DNA of 64,000 bases, from positions 1,418,001 through 1,482,000 of the forward strand of contig ATWD01000001.1 of assembly GCA_000421065.1 (NCBI GenBank). The letters are read 5' to 3'. Numbering within the stretch: position 1 is the first letter of the stretch; every line of letters begins with the position of its first letter. Position numbers and translations under genes: made by a program. The notes beneath the pieces are model-generated. The model was not told the DNA's origin. It saw only the letters and a program-made list of their open reading frames with translations, and ran no database searches. The stretch is from Acidobacteriaceae bacterium TAA 166 (GTDB lineage Bacteria > Acidobacteriota > Terriglobia > Terriglobales > Acidobacteriaceae). Shown piece by piece: positions 33,594-42,030 of this stretch.

Positions 33594-33980
33594 CTACTGC
33601 CGGCGAACACGAGGCATGCGGGGAAGGTCCTCGTCGAACTCAGAGGCTTCCTCCTCCTCGTCCTCCTCGTCGTCGTCATCGTCGTAGTAGCCTTCGTCCT
33701 CTTCGTTGTCCTCTTCCTCTTCGTCATCCTCATCGTCGTCTTCTTCGTCGTCATCCTCATCTTCGAGGTCGTCTTCTTCGTCCTCGTCCTCATCTTCTTC
33801 GTCATCCTCGTCGTCTTCCTCTTCGTCCTCGTCGAACTCCTCATCGTCATCGTCGACGCTGCGGGTTGCGGCCAGGTCGTAAGGGAAGAGTTCCGAAGAG
33901 GCAGACGCGCTCGGATCGAGGAAGCGAAGCGGGTCGATGGTCTGGTCGATGATCTGGGGCGTAATGGGCTCGATGGCCAT
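33594..33980 (-). CDS. Hyperacidic low-complexity protein
   Basis: I chose the ATG at 33980 because AGGAGA lies 8 bases upstream; another ATG two codons earlier is too close to that SD. The 128-residue product starts MAIEPITPQIIDQTIDPLRF, a normal-looking ordered segment, then has about 80 residues that are almost only Asp and Glu with a central GYY, and ends with the basic tail LPRMPRVRRQ. The predicted charge is extremely negative. No family is recognised. Polyacidic tails can bind basic proteins, DNA-binding proteins or divalent cations. The frame is preserved through a GAC/GAA/GAG-rich tract, which argues for selection. It is single and divergent from the secreted-protein pair at 34208. 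Confidence 0.65.
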   Translation of the reverse strand: MAIEPITPQIIDQTIDPLRFLDPSASASSELFPYDLAATRSVDDDDEEFDEDEEEDDEDDEEDEDEDEEDDLEDEDDDEEDDDEDDEEEEDNEEDEGYYDDDDDEEDEEEEASEFDEDLPRMPRVRRQ

Positions 33981-34207
33981 GAACATATCTCCTGTTCGGA
34001 TTGTATTGGGGTAGGATGCACGGAAGCGAAAAAGGTAATTGTGAAAATTGATGCTTTCTTTCCTCTTCCGGACGAAGAAATTTAGAAATCCCTCTCCTGT
34101 CTTGAATTCCTCTCCGTAACTCGCTTCTCCTTCATTGTCCCAAACAGAGACACCTGCCTCGTTCCGGGTCACTTCGACCGAAGAAGTAAGGGTACTTCGG
34201 AGGAGCA

Positions 34208-34921
34208 ATGAGGTCCCGCCCAGCACATCCATCGTCCATCTCAGTCCTGCTGGCCGTCCTCCTTCTGTCTCCTTCCCTTCGCTCGCAGCAGACTGCGCCC
34301 ACTCCCCAGACCATCGAAGACGCCCTGCGTCAGATGTCCGATCTCGCCGGAGTCATCTTCGTCGGTCAGGTCACCGCCGTCCGTCCTCGTCCCGGCCAGA
34401 GCGGAGCCTCCGGCATCGTCGAGGTCGACTTCCGCGTCGACCAGGCCATCCGGGGCTGCTCCTCCGGCACTATCTACACCCTGCGAGAGTGGGCCGGCCT
34501 CTGGGAGTCCACCGACGAGCGCTACCGTCCCGGCCAGACCCTGCTCATGATGCTCCATACCCCCAACTCCGCCGGAATCAGCTCTCCGGTCGGCGGCATG
34601 CATGGAGCCATTCCGGTCCGCGCCGGAGGTTCGGCGACCTCGGAGACGACGGCGACAACCACGGTCACAACCACCCCTCCACCTCCCATCGTCGACCTCC
34701 GCTGGGTGGGAACACGCACGCTTCGCGCCATCCCCTACGCTCCTGACACGCCAACGGTAACTATCAGACAGAGCTTCGCCCTGCCCCTCCAGCCCGCGAC
34801 CGGCTCCGTTAGCGACACCTCCGTCGCGGCCCAGCAAGCCCCCGTCTCCACCATCGCCAGCATGCTCAGCACCTGGAAGCAGGACACAAGTCAGATCTCA
34901 AACCCGCAGGGCGCACGATGA
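34208..34921 (+). CDS. Secreted protein of unknown function, partner of the downstream pseudo-matrixin
   Basis: A 237-residue protein with a strong SD (GGAGGAGCA) before the ATG and a signal peptide (SISVLLAVLLLSPSLRSQQ). The mature N-terminal half is a beta-rich domain ('GVIFVGQVTAVRPRPGQSG', VDFRVDQAIRGCSSG, 'PGQTLLMMLHTPNSAG'), after which there is a Thr/Pro linker (ATTTVTTTPPPPIVD) and a variable tail. The family is not recognised. The stop overlaps the start of the next gene by four bases (ATGA), so the two are translationally coupled and probably work together at the cell surface. Confidence 0.65.
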   Translation: MRSRPAHPSSISVLLAVLLLSPSLRSQQTAPTPQTIEDALRQMSDLAGVIFVGQVTAVRPRPGQSGASGIVEVDFRVDQAIRGCSSGTIYTLREWAGLWESTDERYRPGQTLLMMLHTPNSAGISSPVGGMHGAIPVRAGGSATSETTATTTVTTTPPPPIVDLRWVGTRTLRAIPYAPDTPTVTIRQSFALPLQPATGSVSDTSVAAQQAPVSTIASMLSTWKQDTSQISNPQGAR

Positions 34922-37848
34922 TCCCAGCACCTCCGGGGAGAAGGCCATTCCTTCTCCCGCTCCTGCTCATCCTGTCCGAGCTTCTTCTCTTCGCTCCCGC
35001 CTGCCACGCCGCTGGGCCGCGTTGGGTCTCCGGCTTCCCTTACTACGCCGCGGAAGGCTTCTACATCACCTGGTACACCCCGAATCCGCAGTACTTTACC
35101 GATCCCGGGGACCTGAGCCCCTACGTCAACCACGCCGCGGCCGATGCCCTGGTCTCGGCCGCCGCCCAGGTCTGGAACGTTCCCACGGCGAACATCGACC
35201 TCAGCTATGGAGGTTCCCTCAGCCAACACGTCAGCTCGGCCAACATCGCCTTCTCCGGCAACGGCCTGACCTTTCCCTTCGACGTCCAGAGCTCCAACTA
35301 CTTCAATAAACAGATCGCCGTCCTCTATGACTCCGACGGCTCCATCATCGACCTCATGCTGGGCTCCGGCGCCAGCTCTCCCTCCAGCTGCCGTCAGAAC
35401 GCCGTGCTCGAGAGCGTCGACTCCATCAGCAACGTGGGCAAGATCCTGCACGCCGTCCTCATCCTCAACGGCCGCTGTACCGGCCCCGCGCCCGAGCAGC
35501 AGCTCCAGCTCCAGTATCAGCTCATGCGGGCCTTCGGACGCGTCCTCGGCCTGGCATGGTCGCAGACCAACGACAACGTCTTCACCGGCAATCCCCGCCC
35601 GACCAGCGACCAGGCCCTGCACTGGCCCATCATGCACCCCATCGACATCATCTGCGGCCCATACACCTACCAGTGTCTTCCCCAGCCCTTCACCCTGCGA
35701 GACGACGACCTTGCAGCCCTGGGCATGCTCTATACCGTCGGCAACCCCGGACAGCCCGCTGCGGGCAAGACCGACACCCTCGCCGTCGCCAACCGGGTTC
35801 AGGGCTCTCTCAACTTCCCCAACGGACAAGGTATGCAGGGAGTCAACGTCGTCGTTCACCGCCTGCAGGCCTTCTGGAATATCCCTGAACCCTGGGAGAC
35901 CACCTCCTCGGTCTCCGGCTTCCGTTTCCGACGGCGAAGCGCCACGCCGTTCCAGAGCCTCACCTCCTCAGCGACCGGCAACATGGGCAGCATCACCGCC
36001 AGTTGGGAGGGCGAGTACGATCTCTTCCGTATCCCACTCTATGGCGTCAATACCTGGGACGATCTCATCGTCAGCACACAGCCTGTCAACCCTCTCTACG
36101 TTGGACCCTATGCAGTCGGGCCCTACGACACCAACTCCGTCGCTCCCTCCGGCTCTTCACAGCAAAAGGAGCAGGATGTTGTCCAGGCCTACGGTCAGCC
36201 GGCCATCAACATCACCGTCCCCGATGCCGCGCCCGGATGCTCCACGCCGAACGATGGAATCGAGACCGCTCCCGCCTTCGTCGCCACCACCGGCTGGTGG
36301 AACGGAAATCTCTGCAGTTACGGCCACACTGCCTGGTCCACCCTCTCCGTTCGGGCCAACCGCTCCCTCACCTTCGAGGTCACCGCCCTCAACGAGGGTT
36401 CCATCAGCACCTCTGCCAAGGCCATGCCGGTCATCGGTTTATGGAACTCCTCCGACCCAACGGGAACTCCCCCCACCCTCGACTCAACCCCAACGGCCTT
36501 CAACTCCGACACCATAGGGCTGACCACCCTGACCACCTCCACCGCGCAGGCTCGCCAGCTTCGCATCGCCATCTTCGACCAGCGCGGCGATGGCCGGCCC
36601 GACTACCTCTACAACTCCCGCGTGCTCTACGCCGATACCGTCTCCCCCACCAGCCTTCCCGCTGAAGGGGGAACCGTCACCATCACCGGCATGGGCTTCC
36701 GGGCCGGAAACGTCGTCACCGTCAATGGGCGGCCCGCGAACGTCACCTCGATCACAACGAACACCATCCTCGCCGACGTTCCCTCACCCCGGGCTCACTC
36801 GGCCATTGTCGCCGACGTCGCCGTCGGCGACCTGGTCACCGGAGGCGTCGCTACTATGTTCTCCGCCCTCAGCTTCGCCGCTCCGCAGCCGAAGCTCGAG
36901 CTGGTTTCGGCCCCCAGCGGCACGGTCTTCACCAATATTCCCACGGCTGTTCCCTTATCCGTGGAGGCGATCGAAGCCGACGGCGTCACTCCGCTTGCGA
37001 ATACATCCATCACCCTCTCGGCGACGGCCGGACAGGTGCTCTTCGCCGCCTGCGGGCAGCCCACCTGCACCTTCGTGACGAACTCCTCCGGAGTCGTCTC
37101 CTCTGCCGTCATCCCCTTGGCCGACGGGACGATCACGTTGTCGGCCACCAGCACCCTCGGAACGGTCACCGCCAGCTTCAGCGCTTTCACTCAAGTCCAG
37201 ACCATCACCGCATCGCTGCCCGTGATCTACCTCGCCGAAGGCGCCGTCCTCAGCTGGACCCCGCAGGCCACGCTCAGTGACAACTCGGCCTCGCCCACCG
37301 GCGTCTCCGTTCTGTGGACGGCGCTCTCCGGCCCCATCGGCTTCTCCCCTGCCACATCGATCTCTGACGCCCAGGCCATCGCCCAGACATCGGCGACCGC
37401 CGGACCGCTGGCGGGAAACACCCAGGCCATCGCCCAGGCCTGCGCCTGGAGCTCTCTCTGCGCGTCCCTCACCTTCAACGGAGTCGCCGCTCCCGATCTC
37501 CGTCTTCAGGCCACCAGTGGAGCCCAACAGACGCCCGACGCCCCCTCAGCCTTCACCCCGGTTACCCTCACCGTCACCGATACCGCCGGCCACTCCGTCG
37601 CCGGAGCCGAGGTTGTCATCCACCAGACTGTTTCCCCCTGGCTCCCACCCTGCCCCGACGCCGGCCGCTGCCCCATTCCCCCGGTCTACGAAGCCTCCAC
37701 CCTGACGCTCGTCTCAGGTCTCGATGGAACCATAATCTTCGCCCCCCTCGAGCTTCCCGGACCCTCCGGACAGGCTGAAGTCACCGACGTCGCCGCTGCC
37801 GTCGGGACGGAAGGCTTTCTCTCTTTCGCGCTTGAACGCAGGCCTTAG
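34918..37848 (+). CDS. Large secreted protein: degenerate matrixin-like domain plus IPT/TIG and Ig-like domains
   Basis: A 976-residue exported protein. After the signal peptide (to about residue 32) comes a domain laid out as in M10 matrixins: QLMRAFGRVLGLAWSQ (202-216) aligns with the usual HEFGHALGLGHS, PIMHP (237-241) with the Met-turn region and 'PFTLRDDDLAALGMLYTVG' with the closing helix. However, all three zinc His and the catalytic Glu are replaced (Arg204, Ala205, Arg208, Trp214), so it cannot be a normal metalloprotease. Further on are an IPT/TIG domain ('GGTVTITGMGFRAGNVVTVN', about 580-660) and bacterial Ig-like regions. It probably serves in adhesion or binding. Its start overlaps the upstream gene by four bases; repeat copy C starts directly after its stop. 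Confidence 0.8.
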   Translation: MIPAPPGRRPFLLPLLLILSELLLFAPACHAAGPRWVSGFPYYAAEGFYITWYTPNPQYFTDPGDLSPYVNHAAADALVSAAAQVWNVPTANIDLSYGGSLSQHVSSANIAFSGNGLTFPFDVQSSNYFNKQIAVLYDSDGSIIDLMLGSGASSPSSCRQNAVLESVDSISNVGKILHAVLILNGRCTGPAPEQQLQLQYQLMRAFGRVLGLAWSQTNDNVFTGNPRPTSDQALHWPIMHPIDIICGPYTYQCLPQPFTLRDDDLAALGMLYTVGNPGQPAAGKTDTLAVANRVQGSLNFPNGQGMQGVNVVVHRLQAFWNIPEPWETTSSVSGFRFRRRSATPFQSLTSSATGNMGSITASWEGEYDLFRIPLYGVNTWDDLIVSTQPVNPLYVGPYAVGPYDTNSVAPSGSSQQKEQDVVQAYGQPAINITVPDAAPGCSTPNDGIETAPAFVATTGWWNGNLCSYGHTAWSTLSVRANRSLTFEVTALNEGSISTSAKAMPVIGLWNSSDPTGTPPTLDSTPTAFNSDTIGLTTLTTSTAQARQLRIAIFDQRGDGRPDYLYNSRVLYADTVSPTSLPAEGGTVTITGMGFRAGNVVTVNGRPANVTSITTNTILADVPSPRAHSAIVADVAVGDLVTGGVATMFSALSFAAPQPKLELVSAPSGTVFTNIPTAVPLSVEAIEADGVTPLANTSITLSATAGQVLFAACGQPTCTFVTNSSGVVSSAVIPLADGTITLSATSTLGTVTASFSAFTQVQTITASLPVIYLAEGAVLSWTPQATLSDNSASPTGVSVLWTALSGPIGFSPATSISDAQAIAQTSATAGPLAGNTQAIAQACAWSSLCASLTFNGVAAPDLRLQATSGAQQTPDAPSAFTPVTLTVTDTAGHSVAGAEVVIHQTVSPWLPPCPDAGRCPIPPVYEASTLTLVSGLDGTIIFAPLELPGPSGQAEVTDVAAAVGTEGFLSFALERRP

Positions 37849-37859
37849 TAGTCGTAAAG

Positions 37860-37955
37860 ACTGGCGTTGCCGCGCGGGCCCACTGCGCGTGGGGCGGTCA
37901 CTTCGTGACGCGAATACCGGCTTCGCAGTGGGGCCCGGCCGGCAGGCCATCGCCT
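37860..37955 (+). repeat. Dispersed structured repeat, copy C
   Basis: Has the clearest large hairpin of the four copies: GGGCCCACTGC on the left pairs with GCAGTGGGGCCC on the right with one bulged base, enclosing GGTCACTTCGTGACGCGAATACC. It starts within about 15 bases of the stop of the pseudo-matrixin gene and ends in GGCCGGCAGGCC, also found in copies B and D. Confidence 0.85.
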
Positions 37956-38073
37956 TGAAGAGGCCGATAGCCTTCAAAAGCACCTTCGAGACAAACCGTC
38001 CCTTCAAGCATCTAAACTAAGGAAAGAGATTCAAGGCCCAGAGAAGAGATCGGCAGCCAAAAGGAGCCCCTTC

Positions 38074-39447
38074 ATGGCGATGGCGAACGGCCGTCAAGTA
38101 CGCAAGCGAATCATCATCATTGGCGGGGGATTTGCCGGCATCAACGCCGCAATCGGGCTGGCAAAGCTTCCTGTCGACATCACCCTGATCGATCGCAAGA
38201 ATCACTACACCTTCCAGCCCCTGCTCTATCAGGTCGCCCTCGCCGTGCTCTCCCCGGCCGAGATCGCGCAACCGATCCGTTCCATCCTGCGCGACCACAG
38301 GAACATCGAGGTCCTCATGGATGAGGCCGTCAACTTCGATCTCGAAAAGCGGCGCGTCGATATGAAGACCGGGGTGCAGCTCGAGTACGACTACCTGATC
38401 CTCGCCACTGGCTCCACCCACTCCTACTTCGGGCGCGACGACTGGGCCAAGCTCGCCCCTGGGCTCAAGACCATCGAGGACGCGACCGAGATCCGCCGGC
38501 GCGTCCTTTTGGCCTTCGAGTTCGCCGAGCGCCAGATGCAGGAGGCCGGAACCCATCCTCCGCTGAAGTTCGTCATCGTCGGCGGCGGCCCCACCGGCGT
38601 CGAGTTGGCCGGGGCCATCAGCGATATCGCCCGCCTGTACATGACCCGCGATTTTCGCCACATCAACCCGGCCGATGCCCAGGTGCTCATCCTCGAAGGC
38701 TCGCCCGCGATCCTCGCCGCCTATCCGCCGGACCTGCAGCAGAAGGCCGTCGATCAGCTGGCCAAACTCGGCGTCAGCATCCGCACTGGGGCCCATGTCT
38801 CCGACATCCAGCCCGGCTACGTGATGATCGGCAGCGAACGCATCGACGCAACCGTCACCCTGTGGGCCGCGGGCGTTCAGGCCTCGCCGCTGGGTAAGTT
38901 GCTCCACGTTCCTCTCGATCGCCGCGGCTGCGTCATCGTAGATCAGTTCCTCAATCCTCCGGGCCATCCCGATGTCTTCATCTGCGGCGACCTCGCCCAT
39001 GTCGAAGAGAAGGGTACGCAGGTCCCCGGAGTCGCTCAGCCGGCCATACAGATGGGAATCTACACGGCCAAACGCATCGCCCGCCTGGTCGCACGAGAAC
39101 AGGGCTCGGATGGATCCGGCCTCTCCGAACCCTTCCACTACTTCGACAAGGGCGACATGGCCACCATCGGACGTAAGGCCGCCGTAGCCAACATCAAGTG
39201 GCCCTTCCATGGACACTGGAGCGGTCTACCGGCGTGGATGGTCTGGCTCTTCATCCACATCGCCTTTTTGATCGGTTTCCGTAACCGACTCGCGGTCTTC
39301 CGCCAATGGGCCTGGACCTACCTGAGCTTCGAGGACGGAGCCCGCCTCATCACCGGTTCGCAGGACCTTCCCGGCTGGGATAGCGAATATGGCCGGGAAC
39401 AGAATCCAGCTCCGGCCGAGGCCGCGGTGGAGACTAAATCCACTTAA
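38074..39447 (+). CDS. ndh: Type II NADH dehydrogenase (NDH-2)
   Basis: A 457-residue flavoprotein. The ATG at 38074 has AAGGAG 7 bases upstream. The FAD Rossmann motif is IIIIGGGFAGINAA, the NADH motif is FVIVGGGPTGVELAGA, and the second FAD contact is DVFICGDLAHVEE. The C-terminus has the amphipathic/hydrophobic helices (LPAWMVWLFIHIAFLIGFRN) that anchor NDH-2 to the inner face of the membrane. It oxidises NADH and reduces quinone without pumping protons. It is a single gene between repeat copy C and the convergent isc genes. Confidence 0.92.
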   Translation: MAMANGRQVRKRIIIIGGGFAGINAAIGLAKLPVDITLIDRKNHYTFQPLLYQVALAVLSPAEIAQPIRSILRDHRNIEVLMDEAVNFDLEKRRVDMKTGVQLEYDYLILATGSTHSYFGRDDWAKLAPGLKTIEDATEIRRRVLLAFEFAERQMQEAGTHPPLKFVIVGGGPTGVELAGAISDIARLYMTRDFRHINPADAQVLILEGSPAILAAYPPDLQQKAVDQLAKLGVSIRTGAHVSDIQPGYVMIGSERIDATVTLWAAGVQASPLGKLLHVPLDRRGCVIVDQFLNPPGHPDVFICGDLAHVEEKGTQVPGVAQPAIQMGIYTAKRIARLVAREQGSDGSGLSEPFHYFDKGDMATIGRKAAVANIKWPFHGHWSGLPAWMVWLFIHIAFLIGFRNRLAVFRQWAWTYLSFEDGARLITGSQDLPGWDSEYGREQNPAPAEAAVETKST

Positions 39448-39459
39448 GCGCTTAAAATC

Positions 39460-39489
39460 GAAGATGGCCCGGCAGATCGGGCCATCTTC
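39460..39489. terminator. Hairpin between convergent ndh and iscA
   Basis: A 12-bp perfect stem GAAGATGGCCCG / CGGGCCATCTTC with a 6-base loop in the short convergent gap. A clear T run is missing on either strand, so it may be a rho-assisted or bidirectional 3' end. Confidence 0.55.
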
Positions 39490-39523
39490 AGCTAATCGTC
39501 AAAACCAGTTTTGAGGGGTTGCC

Positions 39524-40021
39524 CTACGCGGTGAAGCTTGAACCGCAGCCGCAGCTCTTGGTCGAGTTGGGATTGATGAAGTTGAAGCCCTGGCGCATGA
39601 GGGTCTCCTCGAAGTCGAGGACCATTCCGGCCAGATAGAGGAAGCTCTTGGGATCGACGAAGAGCCGGACCGGGGCGGAGTGGGTGGGATCGCCCGGGGT
39701 CTCGACTCCGGCTCCGAAGACGAAGACGCGGTCGCGCTGCCTGGGTTCGGAGTCGAACCGGATGGAGTAGCTCAGGCCGGAGCAGCCCCCTCCCATCACG
39801 CCCAGCCGTAGACCGCCCTGCTCGGGGGAGACTCCCTCCTTGGCCATGGCTACGCGGATGCGCTTGAGGGCGTTCCTGGTGATCTCGACTCCTGCCTTGG
39901 CCCGGGGCTCGAGCCCTTCGGCAGTCAGCAGGGTCATTCCCGCGAGGGAATCCTTGGGCTGCTCCGGAGCGGGGGCGCTGGCGTTCTGCGGGGTGGTCGG
40001 CTGAATCGAAACCATGGACAT
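39524..40021 (-). CDS. iscA: A-type iron-sulfur carrier (IscA/ErpA family)
   Basis: A 165-residue protein. The family core starts at about residue 45 and has the three cluster-binding cysteines: Cys80 in GGGCSGLSY and Cys157/Cys159 in SCGCGSSF. A Pro/Ala-rich N-terminal extension of some 45 residues is unusual for IscA, which is normally about 107 residues; a downstream Met29 could be the true start and would shorten it. It receives and transfers Fe-S clusters or iron in the cytoplasm. It follows iscU by 142 bases, with a small hairpin (CTCCCGC / GCGGGAG, 40061-40085) between them. Confidence 0.88.
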   Translation of the reverse strand: MSMVSIQPTTPQNASAPAPEQPKDSLAGMTLLTAEGLEPRAKAGVEITRNALKRIRVAMAKEGVSPEQGGLRLGVMGGGCSGLSYSIRFDSEPRQRDRVFVFGAGVETPGDPTHSAPVRLFVDPKSFLYLAGMVLDFEETLMRQGFNFINPNSTKSCGCGSSFTA

Positions 40022-40163
40022 CAGAAAACCTCACCGTGTGGGTTCGTCCCACGGAAGACGCTCCCGCCGGCACAGCCAGCGGGAGTTCGGTTTGATACAA
40101 GATTATCCCGAGACTCGCAGGGAAATACGAGCGGCGGGCGTAGGTCTCTGAAACATCAGAGAG

Positions 40164-40583
40164 TTAGTGAGCGGCGACCGCGACCGTCTCGGTCTCGGCA
40201 ACGCTGTTCTTCTTCTTCCAGTCGCCGATCGCGGCGCGGATGGCGTCCTCGGCCAGAACCGAGCAGTGGATCTTGACCGGAGGAAGGGCCAGCTCTTTGA
40301 CGATGTCGGTGTTCGAAATCGCCAGGGCCTCCGCCACGGTCTTACCCTTGACCCATTCGGTCGCGAGCGAACTCGAGGCGATGGCCGATCCGCAACCGAA
40401 GGTCTTGAACTTGGCGTCTTCGATCACCTGGGTCTCGGGGTTCACCTTGATCTGGAGGCGCATGACGTCGCCGCACTCCGGGGCTCCGACCAATCCGGTT
40501 CCAACCTCATCCGAGCTCTTGTCCAAGGTTCCGACGTTCCGGGGATTGTTGTAGTGGTCTACGACCTTATCGCTATATGCCAT
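40164..40583 (-). CDS. iscU: Iron-sulfur cluster scaffold protein IscU
   Basis: A 139-residue scaffold starting at the ATG at 40583 with GAGGAG 5 bases upstream. The cluster ligands are Cys37 (GAPECGD, with Asp39), Cys64 (TFGCGSA) and Cys107 (KIHCSV), and the LPPVK motif at 100-104, the binding site for the HscA chaperone in other bacteria, is intact. A short Ala/Glu/Val tail follows. It assembles 2Fe-2S clusters from sulfur delivered by IscS. It is separated from iscS by about 1.7 kb holding an opposite-strand gene, parS and a repeat, so it must use its own promoter in 40584-40738 or further upstream. Confidence 0.93.
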   Translation of the reverse strand: MAYSDKVVDHYNNPRNVGTLDKSSDEVGTGLVGAPECGDVMRLQIKVNPETQVIEDAKFKTFGCGSAIASSSLATEWVKGKTVAEALAISNTDIVKELALPPVKIHCSVLAEDAIRAAIGDWKKKNSVAETETVAVAAH

Positions 40584-40738
40584 GGTGACTCCTCGCTTCT
40601 TTATATAGATGATAACTCTTATTATTTGGGTGCGCCAATCGTTCTTTGAATTTCTGACGCAGCCGATCCCCTTCATTATCAGCGTTACGTGGCTCCATCG
40701 CGTCATATTTCCGTGAATGGAGAAAATCCCTGCGGCAA

Positions 40739-40897
40739 TCAAGCGTGGGATATCGGTTTTTGAGAAGAGGCACAATGGACGCATCCCATGTGATGGTCGA
40801 TGAGCTGCTCATGGGTGAGGAGGGAGTAGCCGTCGGCAGGGTCGGCTGCGAAAAGGCAGAATACCAAGGTCAAGAGAAGGCGGAGGATCGTTTCCAT
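40739..40897 (-). pseudogene. Remnant of a zinc-dependent phospholipase C-like gene (N-terminus only)
   Basis: A minus-strand reading frame of 52 codons begins METILRLLLTLVFCLFAADP, a good signal peptide, followed by ADGYSLLTHEQLID. The 'signal peptide + YS(V/L)LTHE..ID' start is what I know from the N-termini of exported zinc-dependent phospholipase C/S1-P1-like proteins in this phylum. After that the sequence changes to an unrelated tail (HHMGCVHCASSQKPISHA) and stops. The simplest reading is a truncated leftover at a rearrangement point. It could instead be a short real secreted protein with a CVHC pair. It lies between iscU and the aldo/keto reductase. Confidence 0.45.
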
Positions 40898-40978
40898 GCT
40901 TGCTGCCCAAAAGGTATCGCAGATGGTTGTCGCTCCGGTTTTAAGTTCCAGAAACGATCTGCGAGGTATAAGAGAAGT

Positions 40979-41932
40979 ATGAAGATGAAAAAGCTTGGCA
41001 ACTCGGATTTGGACCTGAGCCCCATCGGTTTTGGAGCATGGGCGATCGGCGGCGGCGACTGGCAGTTCGCCTGGGGTCCGCAGGATGACAACGATTCGAT
41101 CGCGGCGATCCATAAGGCGCTCGAGCTCGGAATCAACTGGATCGATACGGCGGCGGTCTACGGCCTCGGCCACTCCGAAGAGGTGGTGGCCCGCGCCCTG
41201 AAGACCGCACCGCAACGTCCCTATGTCTTTACCAAGTGCGGCCTGGTGTGGGACGAGAAGCGCGAGGTCACCAATAGCCTGAAGAAGATTCGCCAGGAGG
41301 CGGAGGACAGCCTGCGGCGCCTCGAGGTAGAGGTGATCGACCTGTACCAGATGCACTGGCCCAAGCCGGATGAGGACATCGAGGAGGCCTGGAGCGTAAT
41401 GGCCGAGCTGAAGAAGGAGGGCAAGGTCCGCTGGATCGGCGTATCGAACTTCAACGTGAGCCAGATGGAGCGGGCGATGAAGATCGCTCCCATCACCTCG
41501 AACCAGCCTCCGTACTCCATGCTGAACCGCGCGGTAGAGCCGGAGATCCTTCCCTTTTGCGAGAAGAACAATATCGGCACCATCAACTACGCTCCCATGC
41601 ACTCCGGCATGTTGACGGGAGCGATGACCAAGGAGCGCGTCGCAAACTTTCCCGCCGACGACTTCCGCCGCAATGCGAAGAACTACCAGGAGCCGCTGTT
41701 GTCGCGGAACCTGGCGGTCGCCGACTTCCTGAAGACGATTGGCGAGCGCCATGGCGTGAGCGCGGGCGTGGTTGCGATTGCCTGGACCCTGCACCAGCCG
41801 GCCGTGACCGCGGCAATCGTAGGGGGACGGAGCGCGAAGCAGGTGGAGGGCGTGATTCCGGGGGCGACCTTCCGGCTTTCGGAGGGCGAGTACGGGGAGA
41901 TCAACGACTATCTCTCTGCGAATTTGGCATAG
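40979..41932 (+). CDS. Aldo/keto reductase
   Basis: A 317-residue protein from the ATG at 40979 (MKMKKLGNSDLDLSPIGFGA). It has the catalytic tetrad of the family: Asp in NWIDTAAVYG, Tyr in the same motif, Lys in 'PYVFTKCGLVWDEKREV' and His in YQMHWPKPDEDIEE. The NADPH site is seen near the C-terminus (AIVGGRSAKQVEGVIPGA). It reduces aldehydes or ketones. Its orientation is opposite to the isc genes around it, and it sits exactly where an uninterrupted iscS-iscU junction would be expected, so it is an insertion in that cluster. Confidence 0.88.
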   Translation: MKMKKLGNSDLDLSPIGFGAWAIGGGDWQFAWGPQDDNDSIAAIHKALELGINWIDTAAVYGLGHSEEVVARALKTAPQRPYVFTKCGLVWDEKREVTNSLKKIRQEAEDSLRRLEVEVIDLYQMHWPKPDEDIEEAWSVMAELKKEGKVRWIGVSNFNVSQMERAMKIAPITSNQPPYSMLNRAVEPEILPFCEKNNIGTINYAPMHSGMLTGAMTKERVANFPADDFRRNAKNYQEPLLSRNLAVADFLKTIGERHGVSAGVVAIAWTLHQPAVTAAIVGGRSAKQVEGVIPGATFRLSEGEYGEINDYLSANLA

Positions 41933-41974
41933 ACGGGAATCATTTACATCACAATAGATACGTAGTCAATAGAA

Positions 41975-41994
41975 AATGTTCCACGTGGAACATT
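41975..41994. promoter_or_regulatory. parS: parS-like centromere site
   Basis: The perfect 20-bp palindrome AATGTTCCACGTGGAACATT contains TGTTCCACGTGGAACA at 41977-41992, which matches the ParB-binding consensus TGTTNCACGTGNAACA in every position. It lies in noncoding DNA 42 bases after the aldo/keto reductase stop. No parA or parB gene is in the window. The match is direct; the function follows from the conserved site and would place this segment in the origin-proximal part of the chromosome. Confidence 0.8.
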
Positions 41995-42030
41995 GAGGGT
42001 AACGACTACTCTCTTGCTGTCATTATGCAC

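Noticed and set aside
33640-33860. Sequencing artefact in the repetitive acidic tract
   Set aside because: The frame stays open, the flanks are ordinary, and the protein has a proper start and a basic end; kept as a gene with moderate confidence.
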